A stretch of DNA of 64,000 nucleotides, from contig CM041540.1 of assembly GCA_023238725.1 (NCBI GenBank), forward strand, positions 38,501 to 102,500. The letters run 5' to 3'. Position numbers and translations under genes: made by a program. Of this stretch, positions 10,401 to 22,147 are shown in pieces (the stretch's first letter is position 1; each line of letters starts with the position of its first letter). Source of the DNA: Scortum barcoo (lineage: Eukaryota > Chordata > Actinopteri > Centrarchiformes > Terapontidae). The notes beneath the pieces are model-generated. The model had not been told where the DNA came from and did not search any database. It saw only the letters and a list, made by a program, of their open reading frames with translations.

Positions 10401-13400
10401 TGAAATAGAACTAAATTAAAATACACTCTTTGCTGCAGTTTTCTTGGTAACTCTGCTTTTAAATGGACTGTTGTGAAAAATGTCTGAATCACGTTTAACC
10501 ACAGAACCTGTTACGCCGTCCACCACACCTTCAGAGAGAGCCAATAGGTGGGCGTGGCCTCCAGGTGAAGAACCAGGACAGAAAAAGAACAAATTCCTCC
10601 TGATGTTCAGCTGCTGCTGTCTGAGCTTAGCATGTTCAAATACTCGTCATCTCTTTCTGTAACAGACTCATGACTCCTCCAGGATCCTGGTCCACTGATC
10701 CAGGACCAGGACAGAGTCCACATCTGTCCTCCTGAATCTGTCAGTACTGAAAAAGTCCTACTAGTTTTTTTTGTTTTGTTTATTTTTTAATTATTTTTTG
10801 GGGCTTTTCTAGCCTTTATTGTACATAGGACAACTGAAAAGAGACAGGAAAGGTGGGAGAGAGAGGGGGAAGACATGCAGCAAATGTGCTGCCCCAGGCG
10901 GGAATCAAACCGGGGTCCACTGCAGGTTAGGCCCATGGCCTCATACATGTGCACGCGCTCTACCGACTGAGCCACCTGCGCCACATCCTACTAGTCCCAC
11001 ACTAAATATTTTCTACAGGTCTGCCTGGCTTTTGTGGATTCTCCAATTTTTGATTTTGCTGGTCCTGATGTGAGACCAGAACAGCCCGAAACCTGCAGTT
11101 TCATCTCAGAGGTCAGAGGTCATACTCACGTGGGATGCTGCTCAGCAGGTCGTACTTGCAGGGTTGGTGGTTCTGAGGGTCCCCCTGGTTCTGGATGGCC
11201 CCCATGCTGCTGGTCTCCATTGGAGCTGGCCCTGGGGGAGCAGAGGCAGCCGGAGAGGGCAGAGGATTGAGGTCCTGGAGTTCATTAGAGAGTCCGGCTG
11301 AATGGACAAAACTCCCCTGATCCACCATCCCGCCCTGAGCATGGAGGTCAGTCATGGGGAGGATGCTGTCGGGGATCAGAGGGACCGGGATCACACGTGG
11401 AGGTCCAAAGGTCCCGTTGGTGGACAAACTGAACTGATTCACCTCCGAATGAGCTGGAAAGGAGCTGAAGGAGGGGGGGTCACTGATCCTGGGGTCTGAC
11501 AAGACATGACATCATCATAACACACCATCATATGACATCATCAGAATCACTCTCGGTTTTGTAATTTTGCTGTGTTGGTTTTCTTTTTTCTGGTTCTGAT
11601 GACAGCCTGTCACAACGTACCTGTGACCTGTGTTTGGACCTTTATTTGATCAAAGCCGATATTAGAGACCTGACTTTTATTTTCTAATTGAGAAAATACG
11701 ATAAACTTCTTACTGATTGTGAGGTCCATCAGATTCGGCATCTGAGAATAAAACAGATTGTTGTTGACGGGTCATTCAGGTGATAAAAATGTGAACAGTG
11801 TTTGTGTTTTTACACATTTGAAGCCTCACCTCCTCCTCATCATCACCACCATCTGAAATAGAAAACAAGTCACAGATATCAGAAGAATTAAACAGCAAAA
11901 AGAATCAAACCTGCTATGAGATGAGTTAGGATGTGATTTAAAAAGGTGAATAAGCTAAATAAATGTAATGTGATGATTGTTTGATCACGTATTTAATGAG
12001 ACTGAGGGAGAGTCAACAGCCTGCCTCTGACAGACATCTGTTAGCTAACAGCTAATGGCTAACAGCTAACACGTTCCAGGGAGAAATGTTAGCCAAAGCA
12101 GTGCTAACACTAACATTAGCATATGTAAAAATCAGACGTGTTCACGCGTTCATGTTAAAACTCAGACTTTAGTTAGAAAGTAAAATAAAATGTTTGACTA
12201 CTGCAGCTTTACTGAATCAGCTGATCAGCTGAAATAAAGAACTTTAATCTGGCTGAGAAACTCTTCATGTTTCTCTTTCGGTCTTCATCGGGACGCTGAT
12301 CACGATCAATACGAGAAGAAGACCAGCTGACTGCAGAGGTCGTTATCGACGGACCTGTACGTGTGACCTGGTTAAAGGTGACGGCCTCACCTGTGCCCCC
12401 GAGCTGCTCGCACACCTCGTAGATTTTGTACGGTTGGACCGGAGTTTCTTTGGTGCCGTCATATTTCAGCTGAAACTCTCTGCTTTTGTTCAGAGCACAG
12501 CGAAGGTTTGCTTTCCACTTGGCAGGGTCGGGTTCATCCACACCTTCCTGATATTTGCCCGTTTCCAGAGCCCACGCCTGCAAGACACCGCGCAGGGTTT
12601 CAGTGACCACACACTTTTATCTACAGTTACACACACACTGCTCAAAAACTTACAGTTAAATCACACCTTATCTTAATGTTTAATATCTTAATGTGTTTGA
12701 AATATTAAAGTTCAAAATCTTCACTAAACATTGTTTAATTCACTGAAAGCAAAACTCCAACAACATTTAAAGGCTGATTCAGAATCAAAGTTATCAAAGT
12801 AAAAATGTAAAACACAGGCTGATCGATGATCGATTGTGATTGATTTCATCACAGCCACTCATAATGTGTCACTGTGGTGTTTCTGACCCCCTGTAAAACC
12901 CTTCATCCTGTTTTTGTTTTTGTTTGTCTCGCTGTTTCCTCTCTAGCTCACCTGTTGTCACTTTTGTTTGCCCCAAACAGGTGAAACTGAGCGACAGTAA
13001 TGGACAGAAGTTTACCGGACTCTGTTTCACTGTGATTCATTAACTGTTCCCTTCATTTTTTTAATGTATTTTAGGTGTGTTTTAGACATTACTCATTATA
13101 TAATTTTATGTGTATCCTGCAGTCAGAAATAAAAGCAGAAGCAGTGGTCAGAGAAAGAGGAAGTGACATCACTTCAGTGAGGAGCCAATAAGCTTGTTTG
13201 TCAGGCTGAATCAGTTGTACAGAAACAGTGAAATGAAACTTGAACACAGGAAGTGGAGGAAGTCAAACGGCTCCCACTCCGGGACTTTTGGTTTGATGTG
13301 TTTGAAAATGTGCTGCTAGAAATCGTCTTTTCCTCTTTAAACATTCTGCTGCCTGCCAGAGTTCAAACAACAAATATTAATTTTAAATCACTGACGCCTC

Positions 13401-13933
13401 TCTCTGAAGCTCTTTCTCAATCAATCAATCAGATCAATCTGATCATTTAAAGAAACACTTTAACTAAAGTCACAACGTCGGTCTGATATTTCTGTTCCAC
13501 TTTCAGAGACGTCTGAACAGAAGTCACATCGACACAAATGGGATTAAAGCGAGTTTCGTTTCACCTTCAAACATCAATCATTCATTGATTATTTCACTTT
13601 TCATCTCTGTGTTTGTCCTTAAAATCCCGTGAACATGAAGCATCGCGTGTTCAGATGCTGTAAACTGAGTAAAGAGTGTATTTGTGGTGTAATTTGTCTC
13701 AAATATGAACAGCAGTTCATCCTGAGGTCAGAGGTCAGTGCTGGGCTGTTTAATCTGACCTTGAAGATGGTATTTTCCTCGTCCGACGTTGGCGTGTGGC
13801 GTGTTGCATGTTTCCAGGGGATCTGAAAGAGTCGATGATCTGGACTGAGCCAGTGCAGACCAGGATACCTGCCGCTGTTCACCTGAGCCAACAACCAGGG
13901 TTTCAGGCGGATCCTGCGGGGCTGGACGCTCAT
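7446..13933 (-). CDS. irf5: Interferon regulatory factor 5, complete eight-exon coding sequence
   Basis: Transcription factor of the TLR/MyD88 inflammatory and type I interferon pathway. Exons in gene order: 13760-13933, 12391-12577, 11830-11852, 11714-11741, 11130-11495, 9590-9973, 9398-9516, 7446-7634. The phases agree throughout and give 489 residues. The DNA-binding domain (about residues 4-115) has RRIRLKPWLLAQVNSG, IPWKHATRH, then AWALETGKY and KWKANLRCALNKSREF, with the five-tryptophan IRF signature. An acidic DGGDDEEE microexon and a Pro/Ser-rich linker follow. The IRF-association domain has LDLKFQYRGR, RFYTEALLDVMDRGLI, RLCQCKVFWSGP and PPFEIYFCFGEDWPD, then FSGELSWSTDSIRLQISNP. The end, QGPWTPNVS, resembles the human QGPW tail. 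The ATG at 13933 precedes SVQPRR, matching the family start. The best matches are to IRF5, not IRF7. A 33-bp minisatellite carries the acceptor of the exon at 9973. Confidence 0.95.
7635..9397 (-). other. irf5 last intron, nothing recognised
   Basis: A 1.76-kb AT-rich intron between the last two coding exons. No transposon-derived protein or RNA motif is visible, and short frames here have no family resemblance. Confidence 0.6.
9974..10335 (-). repeat. 33-bp minisatellite, ten units plus a partial, spanning the acceptor of an irf5 exon
   Basis: Units start at 9974 and repeat every 33 bases on a GTTACTACGGCGACACAGAG theme. On the irf5 strand the unit ends GTAGTAACAG, and the proximal unit supplies the AG of the exon ending at 9973. 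Units 1, 3, 5, 6, 8, 9 and 10 carry CAG at that place; units 2, 4 and 7 do not. Units 4-5 are identical to 7-8, and unit 6 differs from unit 9 at one base, so there is a 99-bp higher-order repeat. Being a multiple of three and free of stops on the irf5 strand, the array could encode 11-residue repeats (DNCPLCVAVVT type). Confidence 0.95.
10783..10984 (-). mobile_element. tRNA-derived SINE in an irf5 intron
   Basis: On the - strand the head reads GGCGCAGGTGGCTCAGTCGG followed by TAGAGCGC, a polymerase III A-box region. A B-box-like GGTTTGATTCC lies about 45 bases further on. A non-tRNA body with CT-rich sequence follows, and the element ends near ACAATAAAGGC and an A-rich tail. This is a tRNA-related SINE of the kind common in teleosts. 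The leucine- or arginine-like head is not a functional tRNA, because the 3' half of the cloverleaf is missing. Confidence 0.8.
12040..12120. repeat. Short GCTAACA tandem motif in an irf5 intron
   Basis: Repeated TTAGCTAACA and GCTAACA words, partly palindromic. A low-complexity local duplication with no obvious function. Confidence 0.6.
12578..13759 (-). other. irf5 intron between the two DNA-binding-domain exons
   Basis: About 1.2 kb of AT-rich intron. A GAAACGAAAC word (reverse of 13547-13560) resembles an IRF half-site pair but has a 1-base spacer instead of the usual 2, so I do not call an ISRE. Confidence 0.5.
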
Positions 13934-15149
13934 GGTGGGGGCCTGGGGGGACCGGAGGATGAACAGACCAGCGTTAGAGCGACTCTGAACGTAAAGATTT
14001 ATTCATGCAGTAGTTTCAGAACAAGAGATAAAGAGCACAACTCAGCAAAGGAATATAAGTGAGTCTTTGTAAAAGTGGACTTTGATGATCTGATAATGAG
14101 AAATAAAGTGTGTTAGAGGGGGCCGAGTTTACAGAGCCATCACGTGAAGATACGAACCGCCATGAAAACCAGGAGGGACCTGAAGAAAATGTTCATCTAC
14201 AGGGACAACATTTGGTGTGACGCCCCGCTAAGGAGTCACGTTTGTAAAGAGTTCAGTTTGTAAAAAAGTTCAGTTTGTGAAAAATTAAGTTTGTAAAAAA
14301 GGTTAGTTTAAGAGAAGTAAAGTCTGTTTTTTCAGTCGGACAGTTGGTCAGTCAGTTGGTCAGCTCAGATATCGAGATTTGGTTCTAAATGACGGATCAG
14401 TATTAAAACATTGATCAGCTCCTGGACAAACGATGTTGGTCGGTTATTTATGTGATGTTAATGTATTCTAACTCTCTCGTTGTCTTTCCCACAATGACAA
14501 TGAGTTTCAGCTGATTTTGTTTGATGCTGCGTTTCCATTATCCCGTCATGACAGAGCGATACTTTCAGTTAAAAGTGTGGGTTTACTAAATGAATCACAA
14601 ATGGAAGGAGACTCCGTCCGTCCGTCCATCTGTCTGTCCGATAAACTTGACGCTCTGTGGGCGGGTTGCTACCGACGTTCAGATGTATGTTGCTGTTTGG
14701 ATGAGTGATTATCGGTGAAGAAGCCAAGCTGTCGTCCTGAACGGGCTCCAATAAATCAATGAAAATGAAAATAAACACAACATATGTAAAACGTTTTCTG
14801 TGTTGAAAGACACCAACAACCTCAGGAAACTCTTCCAGGCATCAGATACTCTCAGATACGCTCTGATTGGTGGTTTAGAGGCAGCAGGTGGAGCAAGAGG
14901 AGTCTTTTTATCTGTTTTAGTGGCTGAAAGTTCTTTTAAATAAAGTTTCCTCCTTCCGTTTTAACCTGAAGAACTTTTGTTCAACGTGATTTTGTTCCTT
15001 AAAAGTTTTGGGAAGTCAGCGAGTCAGTCATGTGATCAGATCTCAGATCAGATCAACGTGACAAACTGAATCTGACATCATGACGTCACAGACTGTTTGA
15101 TCACGTTGAGGACTAAAGTGTGTGTGTGTGTGTGTGTGTGTGTGTTGAT
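13934..15149 (-). other. irf5 first intron (probable), no other feature
   Basis: Sequence between the ATG exon and the probable non-coding exon. It includes AAGTTCAGTTTGTAAAAAA-like short duplications near 14240-14300 and a (TG)n run at 15117-15144. No gene recognised. Confidence 0.45.
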
Positions 15150-15345
15150 GGACTCACCTGGTCCTGGTCTCAGTCCCGGTCCCGGTCCAGGTGACTCGCT
15201 AAACAGTCGTGGGCTTTAATCGTTTACAGCGTCACAGTGACGTCCACAAACAAACAAACAAACAAACAAAGCAAAGCGCGCGCTCGGGGTGCAGCCGCTC
15301 TGGAAAGTTAAGAAACGGAACTGAGATCAGATTTGACTTCACACA
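15150..15345 (-). promoter_or_regulatory. irf5: Probable irf5 5' non-coding exon and promoter region
   Basis: A GC-rich block, unlike its AT-rich surroundings. It contains CCGGTCCCGGTCC repeats and, on the irf5 strand, a donor-like CAG|GTGAGTCC at about 15158. That is what a 5' non-coding exon upstream of the ATG exon at 13933 would look like. GAAACGGAAC at about 15311 is a weak ISRE-like word. No TATA box is evident. Inferred only from composition, position and the donor. Confidence 0.35.
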
Positions 15346-15403
15346 ACGACAACTACCACTTCCTGTCACAACACAAAATAAAAGCTTCAACTTTCTTCAG
15401 ATT

Positions 15404-15406
<3 letters not shown>

Positions 15407-15482
<76 letters not shown>
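15407..15482. repeat. (TA)n microsatellite upstream of irf5
   Basis: Nearly pure TA dinucleotides for about 75 bases, self-complementary and able to extrude a cruciform. It lies within 100-250 bases of the probable irf5 promoter. Confidence 0.95.
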
Positions 15483-15483
<1 letters not shown>

Positions 15484-15579
15484 TATTAAATAATGATTTT
15501 ATATATAGGAAGTATTATAGAATTAAAATGATCTTACTTTAGCTTCCCCTCTTTCTCTGAATATTGTATTTTAGGTTCA

Positions 15580-15655
15580 ATAATAATAATAATGATAATG
15601 ATGACGACGACAACAACAACAACAACAACAATAATAATAATAATAGTAGTAATAG
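15580..15655. repeat. Compound trinucleotide repeat (AAT)n(GAC)n(AAC)n(AAT)n
   Basis: Successive short runs of AAT, GAT/GAC, AAC and AAT/AGT triplets directly 5' of a SINE. Confidence 0.9.
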
Positions 15656-15659
15656 GAGT

Positions 15660-15802
15660 GTGCTCCCGTGGTTTAGTGGTAGTTAAGCCCTTACACGCTC
15701 CCATCCCAGGAGGCGCCTGGTTTGAATCGAATCCGGAGTGTTGCCAGCAAGTGGAAGGGACATACTGAAGATTTTGTGAATTTCTCTTAGAGATGAATAA
15801 AG

Positions 15803-15861
<59 letters not shown>

Positions 15862-15862
15862 A
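15660..15862 (+). mobile_element. tRNA-derived SINE with a (TCTA)n tail
   Basis: The head has GTGGTTTAGTGGTAGTTAAG (A-box region) and about 45 bases later GGTTTGAATCGAATCC (B-box region). A short body follows, ending GAGATGAATAAAGTATCTA, then about 14 TCTA units. The AATAAAGTATCT end resembles the 3' ends of fish LINEs of the L2/Rex1 type. This is consistent with a SINE borrowing a LINE tail for reverse transcription. Confidence 0.75.
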
Positions 15863-16309
15863 ATTGATTATTAAACTTTGCATTGAGGTGACCTGTTATC
15901 CATCAGAGCTGCTGCACACTGGCCACACGTTTTAAAATAACTTAGAAAGTCACTCTCTTATTATGAAGGTGAATCAGGTAGTTTCCGGCATGTCACTGTC
16001 TCTGCAGGTGTACTTCCGCTGCACACCGGAAACTTTGTTTTATTTTAGGGGGAGAAATGAGTTAAAATGTTTCTTTGAACTGCAATATTAACCTACTACT
16101 AACTAACTCATTTCTTACTAACTAACTAAGTAACCACAGACTGCTGATTAAACCTCAGTTTGATAAAGTCTCTGTTTTATTCTCACATCATATTATCCAT
16201 TTTCCAATCAATCCTTCATGTATACTGACAGAATTTCAGCATCATGGTTTATAATTTATTTTTACAGTTTTTCAGTCTGACCTGTGTGGTTTACTGTGAC
16301 AGCAGTTGT

Positions 16310-16358
<49 letters not shown>

Positions 16359-17790
16359 TACTACTGTGACTGTGTGGGGATTTTTACTGTTGTAATGTTT
16401 TGTTGTGTGCCTTTATTTTGAAGTTCACTGCAGGTTTGTGATGTGTCGAGCTGTCCTTGGATAACTGACCCATTTTCAGACATCAATGTTTTTATTCTGA
16501 AAATCAACCTGATGAAGAAGTTCATGTGCTGAAAGCTGATTGGAGCTTCACAGGAAGTCTGTTTGAGTTTATGTTGTTTTTAAAAAGCTCAACAAACGTC
16601 AGCCTGAAGCTCTGATCGTCAGATGAACTGTAAACAACTGAACCCTGAAAACAACCTCATGTGTTATCGTTCACATGTACACGTTTGACTGATGGCTGTG
16701 AATATGAACATGAAACATGTGTTTAAACATGAGCATGTTACACGTGGGTTAATATGAACATTTTTTGTGTTTAAATATGAACATGTTACTTGTGTGTGAT
16801 TATGAACATGCATGAGGAAGTCTACCATCCAAAAACATGTTTTCTTCTGTCATTGTTAATTTCAAACAGTCCTTGTTCATTCTTCTTCTGTCTTCATTAA
16901 AATGTGTACAGACTTACAATGAACTAACTAAATAACTATCTAACAAACTAACGATCTAACTAACAAACTTTCTCACTATCTATCTATCTGAGTAACAAAC
17001 TACCTAACTAAATAAATAAATAACAACCTAACTAACTGGTTGACTGATATGTGACAGACCTCAAAAAATGATTAACGGCAGCCTGAGGAGGACAAAGTGT
17101 TTTATTTCTGATGTTTGCATGTTGGTATCTTTATGAGTGAAGTGATTAATGATGAATCGATGAATGATGATCAGTTACTGCCTGATCTGACCCATGATGA
17201 AAGAATATGAAATTCATATTGTTAGTATCTCAGAGACCGTGAATGATGTTTGATATGAGCCAAGCGTAGTTCACATCCTGAACACAGGTGATAAATAACT
17301 TTATTGATCACTGCAGGATCAATAATCACACAAGTTCAATTGACATTATTACTGCGTGTGGTCGAGTATCACACAATACTGTTACTGAAAAACATCAAAT
17401 ATCAGATCATTTTATTGATTTGGTATTTGATCAGATCTCAAGAACATTACAAGTTAAAGTCACGTACAAATACTTTACTTACTTTACTTTATTTACTCAA
17501 ACTGTTGTCATCAGTTAGATTCTTTTTGATTCGTTCAAAACAAATCACAAACATTTGTACATTTTTATTTGTCAGCAGTATTCAGATTCATTTCTCTGAA
17601 CATAAACCCGAAAATAAAACATAATTCATACTTAAAGACTCTGTTTTTTTCTGACCTCTGATTGGCTTCTGTAGAGACATTTCCTCTGATCTGGACTCGT
17701 CTCCAGATGGACAGATCGCAGGGTCATCCTCTTACTGCTCTAATGTCATCTCTCTGTTGTCGTCTATCCAAAGAGTCTCAATGTTCAGTG
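15863..17790. other. irf5-cdhr5 intergenic region and probable cdhr5 3' UTR
   Basis: AT-rich with an (ATT)n run at 16310-16361 and short tandem AACTAACT and ATGAACATG words. No conserved reading frame. Several TTTATT words (for example 17296-17301) could be the cdhr5 polyadenylation signal on the - strand. Confidence 0.5.
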
Positions 17791-19830
17791 CTAGGACACA
17801 CCTGAGGTCACACCTGAGGCCCGTGGGTGCTCTCTGACATCAGATGGTCTAAAGGTTTTGTCGGTTTCTGTCACTTCAGGTTGAATTTCTGGTTTTTCAA
17901 CAACAGGAAAAAGATCAGACTGGAGTCTGGATCTTCTTCCTGAATCAGACATGATGACGTTTGATGATAACGATGATGATGATGATGATGAAGGAGGAGG
18001 ATGCAGAGATTGTTTCCTTGTGTAGATTCCTTGTCTGCCGTGGAAACTCTCTGACTGTGAAGCAGATTGAGAACTGAAAGACTCGTCCACAGAGAACAGC
18101 GGCTGACCGGAGCTCACCTGTCAGAGAGAGTTCAGGTTTAGGTTCAGTTTGTGTTTCAAACAGATTCTGAAAGTCATCATCAGCACAGATCAGATTCCTG
18201 CTCCTGAACTTCAACCCGTCAAGGTCTGTTCACGGGGCCTGAAACAGATTTTTACTTCCACATCAGCTCAGCTGATGATCACACTTCAACACACCAGGAG
18301 ATTTTTTTAACTAACTCAACTTCTGTTCTTTTTTTCAGACAGAGAGGTCGATTTTTTAACACTATGGAAAGTCTTTTATTTAAATAAAAATATCAGTCAG
18401 AAAATCACAGATGTTTTCTTCAAATCTATCAGCTATAAGTGAACACAGGGCTCTAATGTTCAGCACAGTGAGGACACCACATGACACTGACGGTGGATGT
18501 TAGTGGACTTTTTAAAGATCTAAAAACAGAAGCACATCACAAGTCCACACTGACCATCACAACGCCACATCAGGAGCAAACTCACCGTCTGAAACCAGAG
18601 TAAACTCTACAGAGGAAGGTGAAACACACAAGAGTTTATATCATCTGCATAGAAATTCACACAACAGGAAATATATGCAACATTTTCTGAATCTAAACTC
18701 AGGTCTGAAGGCATTTTCAGCTATGTGTTATTTTCTTTATGAATGCATGTTGTGTTGTAGGAAAGGAGACTGAAGAGACCTTTTATAACTGATATAACTG
18801 ATTTAAACCTACAATTTTTTATTTTTGTCCATAGGTAGTGAATACAACATGACAATATGTTGATCTCTACATCCAGCAGCAACACGATCCTTCATGTGTT
18901 CATGTGTTTGAGTCTCTCTTTTAACTCTGTGTTTGGTCTCCTCCACCTCCGGAGGGAAATATCTGCCTCTTTAGCTGTACTGTGTTCACCAGCTCATCCC
19001 TTGAACAGGTCATGTACTGAGGCTTTTTACAGCTTTTTTAAGCCCTAACCCCTCCCTGATAGTTCACAAACAGAAACTAAAACACACTGTCACACTGTTT
19101 TTACACGATCAGTTCATACATTATTGTTATCATACTGCACATTATACACACTTTACGCTTACAGAGAAATACTGAATTTTTTTTTGTTTTCAGGTGTCTG
19201 AGTATATCAAACATCTTGTCAGGCGTATTAAAATGTCAGAGATTCAGTTCTTACCACTTTGGGATGTTTTCCGAGGACAACGCCTGCGTGTTCATCAGGG
19301 TTTCTTTGTCGTTGTCTTCTCCTCAGAGTTCGAAGCAGCAGAAACAGAACAGATGATAGAAACAACAACAGGATCATTGCTGCAATTCCTCCTGCTAGTC
19401 GACTGTCCACATCTCCAAACAACTGCTGCTCTGTGAACGCACCATGAGGGACTGCAGAGAGAAATGGTGTCATTGAACGCACCACGAGGGAGTGTAAAGC
19501 AAGAGAATATATGTCAGTGAATGCACCACAGGGGATTAGAGAGAGATGGTGTCATTGAACACACCACGAGGGAGTGTAAAGCAAGAATTTATGTCAACGA
19601 GAGAATTTATGTCAGTAAGCGCACCACAAGGGACTACAGATAGGAGTTGGTGTCAGTGAACGCACCATGAGGGACTACAGACAGAAAGAGTTGGTGTATG
19701 TTGGTATCTCATTAATTATTCAGTGATCAGTCAGCGATCATCAGAGCAGAAAAACATCAGACTGTTCAAACCCCCCCTCAGTTTACAGTCCACTGCTTCT
19801 GCAGAGGAACATCATCCTACTGCTGCTGTG

Positions 19831-19873
<43 letters not shown>

Positions 19874-22099
19874 CATGCATGTACATGGTTGTCCAGGTGA
19901 TTTCCAGGTGTTGGACTCACCTGTCTGTCCTCTCTGCAGGACTTCAATGTCCACTGATGCTGAAACTTCTTCTCCTGATTCTTCATCTCTGGCTACAACC
20001 TGCGAAGATTTGAAACAACGTAAAATCATCATCAGTTACGTTCAAATTAAAGCTCAGCAGCAGAATCATTATTTTCAGATGTTGTCCTGAAGATTGTCAA
20101 GAGTTCATTCATCAGACTTCAACGTGGTCAGTTTTCTCCCTCAGAGATGAAACAGAAATATTTCCTGTAGTGAAGTTTCAGCAACATCATAAGACAGTTT
20201 TAAAAAGGGTCATTACATATCAGAGGAAAAGACGATAAAACATCACCTGGGTTGTTCGTTTGTAGCCTTCATGTTGCTAAGCTAGTAGTCGGTCAGCACC
20301 AAAAGATTTTAGCTGTTTGGTGACTGTTATCAGTGACTTGATTGAGTGCAGGTGAGCTTTACCTATGTGGCAACAACTGAAGATAGAAGGTACTGCTACC
20401 TGAACAATACTGCATTACTGTAGTATTACCTGAAGTATGTGTCTGTCGAAGGCATGTAGTTGGTCTGTTCTGGCAATCAGGACCCCACCCTGAGTGACTT
20501 GGTACAGTCCAGATGGAGGATGGAGGGAGTAGCGAATGTTTGGATTCAGGCCCTGTGATTGGACAGGAGTGATGAAGCACCAGGTGTCATACAGGTTATA
20601 ATACAGGTAGACCAGCAGGTGTTCTTACATCAGAGAAGTCTCGGTCTGACACCTGGACCTGTAACACCTGGTTCCCGTAGGTGGAGACGATGGAGGCGGG
20701 GCTAGAGTTCTGGATGATGAAGCCTTTAAAGGTGGTTCTGTTGAAGACTGGAGGGAACATGTTCTCATTGAGAATTCTGATCAGAACTGAAGCCACGCTG
20801 TACTTCAGCCGGTCGCCCACCTGACACACCTGTGGGGGTGGGAGGGGTCAGTCATTGTTATAAATACGAGAAATACAACAGTAAACAGGACGTTGTCTTG
20901 TTACCATGACACTGAGAGTGAAGTTTGCCATTGGTCGTCTGTTGTCCACGGTTCCGGTGAACCTGATCTCACCTGTCCGATTGTTGATCACAAACCTGCC
21001 CTGATCATCACCTGCTGACACACAGAACGTCTGTACACACCCGTATACACACCTGTACACACACTGAATACATCTGTACATATATGACAGATGTATGTAT
21101 CCATATGTCACATTTACCTGTATGACACATGTACCTGTATAACACATGTACATATATGACACATTTACCCGAATATTTACCTGTGACACACGTACCTGTA
21201 AACACCGCTGTGTCCACAGTGATCATGAAGCTGAGCTCACCTGACAGGATGCTGTAAACCAGAGGAGTGTTGATTCCTTTGTCTCCGTCCTCTGCTCTGA
21301 TTGGTCCAGGTGAAAACTCTAGAATTGTGTCCTGAAACAGGAAAGAAAAATAATAATAACATAAACAACAGTGAAGATCCACCCTGAGCTCCTCAGTCTG
21401 TCTATGAAATGAGGAGTGGACCTGGTGTTTCCTCCAGCATCAGTTCACCTGCTGGTTTTACCTGGTTACCTGGTTCAGGTGTGAGTTCAGTGAGTTGTTT
21501 CAGGTTTCTTCTCACTGCCCAACACTTTTTAAAAGTCAAAGTCTTAACTGAGTCCACATCTTTTTTTTAGATAAGATAAAACTTTATTTATCCCACATTG
21601 AGGAAATTAACAAAAAAGATTAATAAAGACGTGATCCTCTTGTGAAGGTGTGTTGTTTTTTGTTGTGTATTTCTGAGTTGTGTATGGGATCATGTGTATT
21701 TAAAGGCCTGACGTGTCAAAGATCAAATCAGATGACCTCAGATCAAACAGGCTCCAGGTTCACCTTCTCTCTCTGTGTGATGTTGGCGGTGTAGGTGGGG
21801 TTCATGCAGACAGGAACACCTGGAGAAACAGGTGCGCAGGGCAGGAAGTGAGGATACTGGTCATCTCCATCCTCAACATTCACCGTCAGAACAGCAGATG
21901 TGTTGAACTTCTCCACGGTGTTCACTTCCTGTTTATGACATCATCAAACAAAACACAACATCAGGACAGTGTCTCAATGAGCTGATTATCTGCCACAGCT
22001 CATCTACAGGAGCTGAGAGGAGATTTCCTCCATGGTTTTGATCTTCATCCTCTTCATGAGAGCAGAGAGCTGTGCTTCCTCACATAATGTTTATAATAT

Positions 22100-22147
<48 letters not shown>

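Noticed and set aside
10920..10984. tRNA-like sequence with A and B boxes on the - strand
   Set aside because: The head of a SINE. The acceptor stem and 3' half do not fold into a cloverleaf and a SINE body follows.
13546..13562. ISRE-like GAAACGAAAC in irf5 intron
   Set aside because: The spacer between GAAA halves is one base, not two, and there is no supporting context.
7446..13933. Alternative call of irf7 for the IRF gene because of neighbouring cdhr5 and drd4
   Set aside because: The DNA-binding domain, the acidic microexon and the FQYRGR, FCFGEDWPD and QGPW tail motifs match IRF5; tnpo3 is adjacent as in the human IRF5 locus.
15209..15542. Frames ending in YIYIYI
   Set aside because: Translation of the (TA)n microsatellite, as is the similar stretch in 59635-60504.
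15664..15740. tRNA-like sequence on the + strand
   Set aside because: SINE head followed by a LINE-like tail and TCTA repeats; not a tRNA gene.
18118..18214. DDDFQNLFETQTEPKPE frame as a cdhr5 tail exon
   Set aside because: All acceptors tried give a stop or the wrong phase after the transmembrane exon, whereas the exon at 17791-18117 joins in phase 0.
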